Source of the DNA: Physella acuta
Lineage: Eukaryota; Mollusca; Gastropoda; Physidae
NCBI RefSeq assembly: GCF_028476545.1
Contig: NW_026731642.1
Span: forward strand, 424,501 to 488,500
Reading direction: 5' to 3'
DNA: 64,000 nucleotides
Positions 26,201 to 35,795 of this stretch are shown piece by piece; positions within the stretch are counted from its first letter, which is position 1; each line of letters starts with the position of its first letter. The notes beneath the pieces are model-generated. The model did not search any database. It was not told the origin of the DNA and saw only the letters and a program-made list of their open reading frames with translations. Both the position numbers and the translations under genes were made by a program.

Positions 26201-28945
26201 ATGTTGTGGCGAACATTAGGACGTGTATTTAATGACGACGATGTGTGCAAGTGTATGTTGTGGCGAACATTAGGACGTGTATTTAATGACGACGATGTGT
26301 GCAAGTGTATGTTGTGGCGAACATTAGGACGTGTATTTAATGACGACGATGTGTGCAAGTGTATGTTGTGGCGAACATTAGGACGTGTATTTAATGACGA
26401 CGATGTGTGCAAGTGTATGTTGTGGCGAAGATTAGGACGTGTATTTAATGACGACGATGTGTGCAAGTGTATGTTGTGGCGAACATTAGGACGTGTATTT
26501 AATGACGACGAAGTGCGCAAGTGTATGTTGTGGCGAGCATTAGGACGTGTATTTAATGACGACGAAGTGTGCAAGTGTATGTTGTGGCGAACATTAGGAC
26601 GTGTATTTAATGACGACGAAGTGTGCAAGTGTATGTTGTGGCGAACATTAGGACGTGTATTTAAAGACGACGAAGTGTGCAAGTGTATGTTGTGGCGAAC
26701 ATTAGGACGTGTATTTAATGACGACGAAGTGTGCAAGTGTATGTTGTGGCGAACATTAGGACGTGTATTTAATGACGACGAAGTGTGCAAGTGTATGTTG
26801 TGGCGAACATTAGGACGTATATTTAATGACGACGAAGTGTGCAAGTGTATGTTGTGGCGAACATCAGGCCGATGTGCCCAAATGTATCTTGTGGCGAACA
26901 TTAGGCCGATGTACCCAAGTGTAGGCCTATCTTGTGGCGAACGAACATTAGGACGTGTGTTTAATGACGACGATGTGCGCAAGTGTATGTTGTGGCGAGC
27001 ATTAGGACGTGTATTTAATGACGACGAAGTGTGCAAGTGTATGTTGTGGCGAACATTAGGACGTGTATTTAATGACGACGGAGTGTGCAAGTGTATGTTG
27101 TGGCGAACATTAGGACGTGTATTTAATGACGACGAAGTGTGCAAGTGTATGTTGTGGCGAACATTAGGACGTGTATTTAATGACGACGATGTGTGCAAGT
27201 GTATGTTGTGGCGAACATTAGGACGTGTATTTAATGACGACGAAGTGTGCAAGTGTATGTTGTGGCGAACATTAGGACGTGTATTTAATGACGACGAAGT
27301 GTGCAAGTGTATGTTGTGGCGAACATTAGGACGTGTATTTAATGACGACGAAGTGTGCAAGTGTATGTTGTGGCGAACATTAGGACGTGTATTTAATGAT
27401 GACGAAGTGTGCAAGTGTATGTTGTGGCGAACATTAGGACGTATATTTAATGACGACGAAGTGTGCAAGTGTATGTTGTGGCGAACATCAGGCCGATGTG
27501 CCCAAATGTATCTTGTGGCGAACATTAGGCCGATGTACCCAAGTGTAGGCCTATCTTGTGGCGAACGAACATTAGGACGTGTATTTAATGACGACGATGT
27601 GTGCAAGTGTATGTTGTGGCGAACATTAGGACGTGTATTTAATGACGACGATGTGTGCAAGTGTATGTTGTGGCGAACATTAGGACGTGTATTTAATGAC
27701 GACAAAGTGTGCAAGTGTATGTTGTGGCGAACATTAGGACGTGTATTTAATGACGACGAAGTGTGCAAGTGTATGTTGTGGCGAACATTAGGACGTGTAT
27801 TTAATGACGACGATGTGTGCAAGTGTATGTTGTGGCGAACATTAGGACGTGTATTTAATGACGACGAAGTGTGCAAGTGTATGTTGTGGCGAACATTAGG
27901 ACGTGTATTTAATGACGACGAAGTGTGCAAGTGTATGTTGTGGCGAACATTAGTACGTGTATTTAATGACGACGAAGTGTGCAAGTGTAGGTTGTGGCGA
28001 ACATTAGGACGTGTATTTAATGACGACGAAGTGTGCAAGTGTATGTTGTGGCGAACATTAGGACGTGTATTTAATGACGACGATGTGTGCAAGTGTATGT
28101 TGTGGCGAACATTAGGACGTGTATTTAATGACGACGATGTGTGCAAGTGTATGTTGTGGCGAACATTAGGACGTGTATTTAATGACGACGATGTGTGCAA
28201 GTGTATGTTGTGGCGAACATTAGGACGTGTATTTAATGACGACGATGTGTGCAAGTGTATGTTGTGGCGAACATTAGGACGTGTATTTAATGACGACGAA
28301 GTGTGCAAGTGTATGTTGTGGCGAACATTAGGACGTATATATAATGACGACGAAGTGTGCAAGTGTATGTTGTGGCGAACATCAGGCCGATGTGCCCAAA
28401 TGTATCTTGTGGCGAACATTAGGCCGATGTGCCCAAATGTATCTTGTGGCGAACATTAGGCCGATGTACCCAAGTGTAGGCCTATCTTGTGGCGATCGAA
28501 CATTAGGACGTGTATTTAATGACGACGATGTGTGCAAGTGTATGTTGTGGCGAACATTAGGACGTGTATTTAATGACGACGATGTGTGCAAGTGTATGTT
28601 GTGGCGAACATTAGGACGTGTATTAAATGACGACGATGTGTGCAAGTGTATGTTGTGGCGAACATTAGGACGTGTATTTAATGACGACGATGTGTGCAAG
28701 TGTATGTTGTGGCGAACATTAGGACGTGTATTTAATGACGACGATGTGTGCAAGTGTATATTGTGGCAAACATTAGGACGTGTATTTAATGACGACGATG
28801 TGTGCAAGTGTATGTTGTGGCGAACATTAGGACGTGTATTTAATGACGACGATGTGTGCAAGTGTATGTTGTGGCGAACATTAGGACGTGTATTTAATGA
28901 CGACGATGTGTGCAAGTGTATGTTGTGGCGAACATTAGACTGATG
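23215..28945. repeat. 5.7-kb satellite, 54-bp unit with higher-order structure
   Basis: Roughly 100 copies of a 54-bp unit (gtgtatttaatgacgacgaa, gtgtgcaagtgtatgttgtg, gcgaacattaggac). A variant block containing ccaagtgtaggcctatcttg interrupts the regular units about eight times (near 23427, 23780, 24080, 25460, 25706, 26925, 27548 and 28477) and marks higher-order repeats. Rare private variants recur in the same order at a fixed offset: an a-variant at 25861 and 27703, and tagtacgtg at about 26110 and 27951. So blocks of a kilobase or more have duplicated. Because 54 is a multiple of 3 and the unit has no stops, the minus strand is open for 1696 codons and the plus strand for up to 1028. The putative peptides (GRVFNDDEVCKCMLWRTL on plus, RPNVRHNIHLHTSSSLNT on minus) match no family known to me. 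Confidence 0.95.
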
Positions 28946-29322
28946 TGCCTGGAGCCACAATTTCCTACACTGTTGTCACGTCTATGTCAGTCTATGATTC
29001 GTTTTTTTTTTTGGCCTGACATATTTTCATTATCGCTCTGATCTTCCCTCATCTTAACCTCTCTCTTTACACACACACACCCCCCCCCCCCCCCCCCCCC
29101 CACCTTCTTTACTTTGTTGCTCTAACCTATTTAAACCCCCCAACCTGTTTATTTCCATTCCCTTCACTTAATCCCACTCAGGTGGTCGGCCATATCATAC
29201 CGCTATTTTCCCCCATTTTTCCCCCGTTAAACCACACACTGTCACCAAAAAGCCACTATCCCCACTCCATAGGAAACAAATGTATTGTAAAATAACGATT
29301 TGGTTTTCTTGACATGATATTG
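28946..29322. other. spacer with (CA)n and poly-C
   Basis: Pyrimidine-rich DNA with acacacac followed by a C run of about 22 at 29071-29101. No gene. Confidence 0.6.
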
Positions 29323-30698
29323 ATATAAACCCGAGGGCCGCATTAACTATCAAATATCAGTTCGGGGGCCAGAGTTTCTTCAAGACATCTCTTCGGGGTG
29401 GCAGCGCCCCCCCCCCCTACCCGAAGAACGTGTACCGTCCCGTCCTCCCTTAACGAAATATAATTTATATAGAAATATATACAAATTTAAAGTGTCCCCC
29501 CCCCCCCCGGAGTAAAAAGTCTGAAAGAAACACTGTCGGTGGCCAAAATCACACTCGAAGTCCAAGTTTGCTCTCAAATTGTTCTTCACGTATTTCAATC
29601 TTGAAAATATTTGTTCACACAGGTATCTTGTTCCAAAATTTGAAAGGTACTTTGATGCAAAAGTTTTAATATTAGGAAAATCTTCCTTTTGCAAAAACTT
29701 ATAAAAAACCTCCCGCCCTTCTTTGAACGTGTTGCTAATGACCTCCAGCTGCAGTTCACCTTTGCAACTGGCCACATTTGCTTCAAATGGGTTCTGAAAC
29801 AGTCTCACTTTTTTTCTGCCTTTGAATCCAAGTCAAAAAACCGCTACTGAAACTGCAGCTTGAAGTCTTTGATGATCTCGTATGCAAATGACGTGGGGAA
29901 CTCAGTGGTTGCTTCAGCCTAAAGACCTTGCACTGCTGAGAGTGCGTAAGTTTTTGGCGTGTACTTGTTCCATAAACATGACAAGTTGGATCTGAAAGCC
30001 TCTATGTGTATAGATCAGAAACTAAATTTCCATCTCTTGTAGTTTTATGACTAGTTGTGTTTGCAGCAGAGGCCAATTTCTATACCCACTCTTCATCAGA
30101 CATTAAGTACATCAGCTTGTGGCTTGCCTTTACTTTCAAGGAAGTCCACCTATTTCCTTTCTTAACTTAAACACTCTGCTCAGAAATTCTCGCAAATTAG
30201 CCATCTTACTGCTGTGAAATATGGTAAATCTTGCGATTCTGTGTTTCTATCTTTTAACATGTCTCTGAACTATCTATATTCTCTCCGGTAACAGTGCCAT
30301 ACTTTCTATGCAGGGAAGCCAGCTCTTGTGTTATGTTTATGTCTTCATCCACACCTCTAATGAACATAAGCAGTTGAGATGTGGAACAGCTGTCCAGCAA
30401 CTGATCCATTACAATTAAAAAATTGCCAAACTTGCTTGCATTTTCGCTATTTGAGTCACGATGATTTCACCGATGTCTGCAACACGGCGGACAATGGTAT
30501 TTGCACCCAAAGCTACATTTTCAAATTGTTTTGAATTTTCTGGGCATAGTTTCTCAGCCACCTCTAACAAACATTTATTCCGTGGACAAAAAGATCGCCG
30601 CCCGCGGGCCGGATGAGAGGACCTCGCGGGCCGGATGAGAGGACCTCGCGGGCCGCATCTGACCCGCGGGCCGTAGTTTGGAGATCCCTGATATAAAC
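29323..30698 (-). mobile_element. decayed hAT DNA transposon with 8-bp target duplication
   Basis: The 8-bp direct repeat atataaac lies at 29323-29330 and 30691-30698. The right end, read inward on the minus strand, is cagggatctccaaactacgg then cccgcgggtc, a typical hAT terminal sequence. The left end (ccgagggccgcattaac) has lost the matching start. The minus strand holds transposase remains of the GTF2IRD2/ZBED-like hAT type. At 29590-29808 the C-terminal dimerisation region is readable (FPNIKTFASKYLSNFGTRY, then LCEQIFSRLKYVKNNLRANL). Near 30440-30580 an upstream piece reads ENSKQFENVALGANTIVRR. Stops and frame changes between them show that it is dead. A poly-C-bearing block at 29370-29510 near the left end matches the dispersed repeats at 6690, 7127 and 21362. 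Confidence 0.85.
29380..29808 (-). pseudogene. hAT transposase C-terminal fragment
   Basis: A 142-codon open frame. Residues about 40-80 carry the hAT C-terminal dimerisation motif (FGTRYLCEQIFSRLKYVKNN, compare FGSTYLCEQLFSSMKYVKSK in domesticated vertebrate relatives). The last 40 residues are translated from the poly-C repeat and are not transposase. In the full protein this region follows the RNase H-like catalytic fold, which is not intact here. Confidence 0.8.
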
Positions 30699-32269
30699 GA
30701 AATAAATACTACGCCACATTGCTTGAACTTCTCTCCCCTGGTTATACACGATCACTTAAGTCTAAACACCCCCCCCCCCCCCCTGATTTAGTGACGTCAT
30801 ATTGGACGACTTTTCATTCTGTCACTGCCAGCAACTTTATTATCGTTTCCTCTACCTCGTTTCTCCCATCTCGTTTCTTCCCATCTCCAAGTGTCTCCCA
30901 GACAAATACCCCCCCCCCTCTCCTCCTTCGTATGTTATATCAGATCTCCATTCAGACCCATCACTTCTTTAAAATCTGTTTATTTATCTCGTATACCCGT
31001 GTCCCGTTTTATTTAGTCATACATTTAAATCGATGACTTGTGTCTAGTAGCTATTAGGAGAGTAGGGGAGATAATCCATTTTGATAATCGCGCATTAATC
31101 TGAGGGAAAAGGAGGGTATTTGTCCGCATTAACATTACTATCTGGGCTTCTCCTGTCGATTTTTTTCTGTCTTTTCTTATTCCTTTATATTTATTGTATG
31201 TCATTTTCATGTCTAATGTGATAAAAAGATGGTATGTTGGTGTCCGCTGTATGTGTTGTATGTTGGTGCCCTAGTGGTGTCTGTTATTGGTTACCTTCTA
31301 GCGTCATACTGATTGTTGTTCTTCGTATGATAGCACAAGTTCCTCCACGCAACACCCCACCCCTCCTCCCTAGCATGACACTGTGTTTACACACCGTCAA
31401 AAAACGGAGCCTTTAATCTGCCTGTAATGTAACTTCTGCTGTACAACATCTTATGGCTACAGATGGTGTTACGATCCTTTAATTGACCGCACTCCCAGCA
31501 GAGATTTGTCTTTGTCCTGTGGTAAAAACACACAAGACATCGTACGGGACTGCTGTTGTTGTTGGCCTCACCCCTTCTAGTCGCCCGTCTCCTTACAGTC
31601 GCTGTGTTAGTTTGATATGTCGTACACTTCGTATGGTGATTGTATCACTTTGCTAGACGTGTGTTTAGTGATGTATATAACGTACTCTTTCTTATGGTGA
31701 TTTTATCATTATGCCAGACGTATAATATTACGTACTTTTTCTAATGGTAATTTTGTCATTTCGGTTGACATGATTGTGTTGATGTAATATTAAGTCTTGT
31801 TTTAGCGGCAGTTTTGTCAGATCTTCTACTTCTGGGTTTACCTGTTGGTCTGAAACTACGTGCTCTGTAGTTCTACCGGCATTGCTACTCATCTTTTGAG
31901 CATGGCTTGTCAATTTTTGGTAGTTTAGAATAATAAGCTAACCTCGAAATTTATTTTTGTCTTTGTATTTCCTTGATCGTTTTTCTACATTTGCCATGTT
32001 TGATTAAAAAAAAATGCACGTCCATTTGCTTATAACTGGTTCAAGACGTTGGCATTTACTTCCCATTAACCTAACAGATTTTGTTTATCATTTTCCATTC
32101 ATCTTTTCCTGTCGATGCCCAGGACACACCGGGCTGCCACAAAAAGCTCTGCCCGCTTTTGCCGGTCTCTGGTAATTTCCTATGCATTTCACCAAGATAG
32201 TCCGGCTCTTGTCAGTTATTTTTTCTAATGTGCGCCTCCACGTCTCCCTTGACCTTCGTCTTTTTAAAA
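30699..32269. other. intergenic, pyrimidine-rich in its first part
   Basis: C runs near 30768 and 30909, ctcc/tttc-rich DNA to about 31000, and a tgtgatataac/acgtact-like repeated motif at about 31620-31750 (short degenerate repeat of gtacttt...tatggtgattttatca). No supported coding region. Confidence 0.4.
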
Positions 32270-32400
32270 CGTTTTTCTTAACTCAGCTTCGCGTTTGTTT
32301 GTTTGTTTGGTTGTTTGGATGTTTGTTGTTAAAATTGACATCGAAAATTAGCCCACTTCTGATTGCTCTAGAGACCTGAAATTTGGCATGCATGCTACTT
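32270..32400 (+). repeat. dispersed repeat with cttcgcg and (gttt)n
   Basis: cttaactcagcttcgcgttt, gtttgtttggttgtttgg, catcgaaaattagcccactt, gacctgaaatttggcatgc. Homologous to 16420-16535 on the other strand. The first block recurs at 32872-32905. Moderately diverged. Confidence 0.5.
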
Positions 32401-32572
32401 TCGCCTAACAATTTCAGATGCAATCATAAAAACTAGCAATTAGTGACCGTAATTAGCTTAATTTAATTACGCCCCAAGGACCATAAAATTGAGGACATGA
32501 TTTCTAAAGATACCGACAAGACTCGAGGCCTATTGACACAGTTACTTCGGCCCCAATCGATGTGAGCGCGCT

Positions 32573-32645
32573 GGCCGTGATCGTATAGTGGTTAGTACTT
32601 CGCGTTGTGGCCGCGACAACCCAGGTTCGAATCCTGGTCGCTCAA
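32573..32645 (+). tRNA. tRNA-His(GTG)-like sequence, probably a SINE head or pseudogene
   Basis: ggccgtgatcgtatagtggt then tagtact matches the conserved animal tRNA-His 5' half (A box). The anticodon arm is tcgcg-ttgtggc-cgcga with anticodon gtg, and its stem is fully paired. The T arm ccagg-ttcgaat-cctgg is perfect. The 3' acceptor strand (tcgctca) does not pair with ggccgtg, so it is not a normal tRNA gene. The 3' neighbour, tcgctcaagatttttt then agtccgtgtattta, recurs without the tRNA part at 32988-33020, which points to a tRNA-headed repeat. An upstream tgagcg (32563-32568) could instead pair with the cgctca. Confidence 0.5.
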
Positions 32646-33134
32646 GATTTTTAGTCCGTGTATTTATAAACACTTTTTTAAAAACCACGTTTTTCATGTG
32701 TAGCAACGGACTAAAAAGGAGAAAATAAAATACTTAAAAAAAACTTTTTAAAAAACCACGTTTTTTATGTGTAGCAACGGACTAAAAAGGAGAACGGACA
32801 CGGTAACACATTGTTAACGGTGACACGGTTGGTACGCTGGGCATGCTAAAATACACATAAACACGTTTTTCCTTAACTCAGCTTCGCGTTTATTTGTTTG
32901 TTTATGGGAGATTTGATCACGTGATTCGTGAGTAGATCTCCACGCCAGCAACGTAAATTACACCCTTTCTCTGTTTAAAGCGTATCGGTCGCTCAAGATT
33001 TTTTTAGTCCGTGTATTTAAAAACACTTAGTCAAGTCATACTTAATCAAGTGATTAGATAAAGTAGAAAATAAACTATATAAAAAACTTTTTAAAAACCA
33101 CGTTTTTCATGTGTAGCAACGGACTAAAAAGGAG
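32646..33134. repeat. nested copies of the foldback family outer sequence
   Basis: Three partial copies of ccacgtttttcatgtgtagc aacggactaaaaaggaga near 32683, 32757 and 33099, each next to a actttttaaaaa block that also lies in the arms of the inverted repeat at 33135-33379. A cttcgcgtttatttg fragment sits at 32881. The segment is a pile-up of one repeat family. Confidence 0.6.
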
Positions 33135-33379
33135 AAAATAAAATACTTAAAAAAAACTTTTTAAAAAACCACGTTTTTCTTGTGGACTAAAAAGTAGAAA
33201 ATAACTATTTACATACATTTGATGACAAAAAACGTGGGTACGTTCACCATCAAATTTCCCGACCCATCTGCCCGACCCACGTTTTTTGTCATCAAATGTA
33301 TGTAAATAGTTATTTTCTACTTTTTAGTCCACAAGAAAAACGTGGTTTTTTAAAAAGTTTTTTTTAAGTATTTTATTTT
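33135..33379. mobile_element. perfect 105-bp inverted repeat (young foldback element)
   Basis: Arm 33135-33239 and arm 33275-33379 are exact reverse complements over 105 nt by my base-by-base reading, with a 35-nt loop. Landmarks in the left arm: aaaataaaatacttaaaa, ccacgtttttcttgtggact, aaaaagtagaaaataac, acatttgatgacaaaaaacg. Perfect identity implies recent formation or ongoing correction between arms. No coding capacity. Confidence 0.92.
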
Positions 33380-33891
33380 GTCCTTGAGGTGTCTGGTTCA
33401 TCGCCATTCCTGTAATCTCATCTCGTCTGATCTTTAATGCATGACCCGTCCAGCGCCATCTCTTTTTTATTACTTTAAAACGGACTCCATCTCCCATGTC
33501 TCTCAGTAACTTATCATCTTAGGTAGTGTAGGGCCTGTGGTTGCCTTTTATCTTTCGCAGGCACGTAGTTTGGAAAGAATCCAGTGATCTATTTTTATTG
33601 ATGGTTGCTTTCCAGTATTCGCTGCCATACATGAGAACACTGAGATATTACTTTTGAAAAAGTCAGCATTTGGTCATGGAGGAGATTTTCTTCGATCGAC
33701 GTCTTTTTCGCATGGTTGCAAAGGCTTTTTTTTTTTGGCTCTACAGATTTTTTAATTTCAGCGGTGCAGTCTCCTTCATAATTGACAATGCTACCTAATT
33801 TTGAAACCATTTATTAGATTCTTAGCTAGTTCTATTCTGTTTCATAATTTTGATATTGTTAATGTTGAGTCCAACACCATTTGCAAAAGAA
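33380..33891 (-). mobile_element. LINE 3' fragment (reverse transcriptase tail), dead
   Basis: Read on the minus strand in changing frames: FANGVGLNINNIKIM, LGSIVNYEGDCTAEIKK, KKISSMTKC, LSVLMYGSEYWKATI, MGDGVRFKVIKKRWRWTGHA, MAMNQTPQG. This order (LGS.I...G....EI, then YGSE.W, then W.GH, then TPQG) is that of the C-terminal part of non-LTR endonuclease-reverse transcriptases. Several frameshifts and stops show that it is old. Its upstream side ends where the truncated LTR-element unit begins (33892). Confidence 0.75.
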
Positions 33892-34483
33892 ATCACTAAC
33901 TTGACCAAACTCTAATTCCAACCTCCTCTTATCTAAAGCAATTTTAGCCTCTAACTCCTGTCTCTCTAGAGCAACTTTCTCCTTCTCTAAAGCAATTCTA
34001 GCTTCTAATTCTACCTTCTCTAGAGTTTTCTCCTCGCGGAGCAACACACCAGCCAACAAACTTTCATCAAATACTCCTTCATTAATGAAATGAACAACAA
34101 TTTTATCTCTCAACACTTCTGACTTCTGCGTAACAGAATAATCCAATTTCAATTCCTTAACAACACTAACCAAAACTTTTCTACTCAACTTTTCTACATC
34201 TTCAACAGTAGGATTAGCCAAAAAAAGACTCCATAACACTAACTTGAAAATCACAACAAGCCTAGATTCTTTAAATTAACACACCGTGTTGGGCCGTGTA
34301 CTTGACCTCTAAATGTAGGACGTGACACGTCTGCTTATTTGACCTAGATACTCTAGCCTGAGCGCGCGTTGTAAGAACACTGCGCTACTGGATATAAAAC
34401 AACTAAATCCAACTAACCTTAGTATTCAACTGATATAACCAACAACTGGAACGACAGATTAAATCCCGGACGAGCCCCCACTT
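33892..34483 (-). mobile_element. truncated second unit of the Ty3/gypsy element (leader and start of gag)
   Basis: Matches 40026-40616 of the complete element almost exactly: the leader, the tRNA-Pro primer site (34463-34480) and the first part of gag. It follows the LTR at 34484-35266 in the same direction, so two units share one LTR. The unit is broken: it ends in gag and abuts LINE sequence. Near-identity with the complete copy suggests that it is recent, perhaps from recombination between copies. Confidence 0.85.
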
Positions 34484-35266
34484 TGTAACGTTAACCAATC
34501 TATCAGCCAAATAGAAGGAGAACGTCCCCGGATTCTTTTTTCGGGGTCATATGCAAATGACTTACGGCCTAAGTGGATGAACACTTAACACAACGACTCA
34601 CTAGGGCTCGAATTTAATGTCTAGGGAAGCTAGTGATACTATTGTAATTAACACTCATCCAATCTACATACGACCTTTTAATCAGCGAACACAATTGTGG
34701 CAGAACACAAAGATGAACTAGATAAAATATTTAATGTATAAAATATCAAAAACCCAACTTACACAATGTAGGAAAAAACACTATCACAGATTTCTACACT
34801 GTCAAAAAAACAGCCACAGGCCACACAACACTGCTGTAGCTTCAGGAATTACTTAGCGACAAGTAATATTAAACTAGAAGACTAAATCACTTAAGAAAGC
34901 AAGGCACACACAGGTCTTAAGTACTCTCACGTTCAAATGGTCAGAGTCTATAGCCGGACAATATGGACGGCTGCCTGAGCAAGATAAAACGGCCTCGTAG
35001 ACTGCCAGGTCAAGATAAACTGCCTCGTGTTGCGAGTGTGCAGTGCAATTAAAGACTTCTGTGACAGGGGAGGTTATCCTCAACTCATGTCGCCATTGGT
35101 TGGGATAATCATCTGATCAGAATCATTCAATCAGATTTTAATGGAAAATTTCTATGTCTCAAACACCTTAATAAGTCAGTGGAAAAACCCCAGGTGTTAC
35201 ACCATCATTCCATATAAGGAATTATACAATGTCAAAATAAAAATGACTCGACCTAAGTAGGTCACA
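34484..35266 (-). repeat. 3' LTR (shared with the truncated unit)
   Basis: 783 bp. Plus-strand ends are tgtaacgttaacc and aagtaggtcaca. It borders the polypurine tract on its right and the primer site of the truncated unit on its left, so it serves as the 3' LTR of the complete element and the 5' LTR of the fragment. Confidence 0.92.
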
Positions 35267-35280
35267 TCCCCTCCCTTTTT
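35267..35280 (-). other. polypurine tract
   Basis: Minus strand aaaaagggagggga directly abutting the 3' LTR start (tgtgacc), where plus-strand DNA synthesis of LTR elements is primed. Confidence 0.85.
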
Positions 35281-35795
35281 GGAAGTGACAGATAGGTTCC
35301 ACAAAAACATACATAAGGAACCAATCTGGCAATGAAATAACAAAAATGTTTTACAAATGTAGGCAATCAAAATCATAATACCAGATGAAAATATCCCTGA
35401 ACTTAAAAGGGAAGTAACTCCAACTTTTACAATTGGTGAAAGGGGAGTAACCCTTCAAAAAGGTCATTATACATCAAAATCCCTCAAAAAAGGGTATTAC
35501 AATATTTCCATGTGGATATTAAAAGTGGTAAACCCGCCAGGGTAAGACCTTTATTTCAATGACTAGCTACAATATCAATTGAGCCATATGAGACATATTA
35601 TTATAAAAGATTACATATAATCAAAAACCACCTTTAATTAAGGTTCACCTGAAAATAAACAAAATATTCAACAGGATTGGAATTTTGAAAAAAATTCAAA
35701 ATCATACCACTCATTTCCATGTTCAAACACAACACTTGTGCACGGTCTCAATGAACCACAAAACATGTCACATGATTAATGTGTACAATAAGATT

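Noticed and set aside
23329-28419. 1696-codon minus-strand open frame as a giant repetitive protein gene
   Set aside because: It is the frame of a 54-bp satellite whose other strand is equally open. There is no splice, promoter or domain evidence.
34874-35083. 69-codon frame repeated at 41007-41216
   Set aside because: It is LTR sequence present in both LTRs, not an accessory gene.
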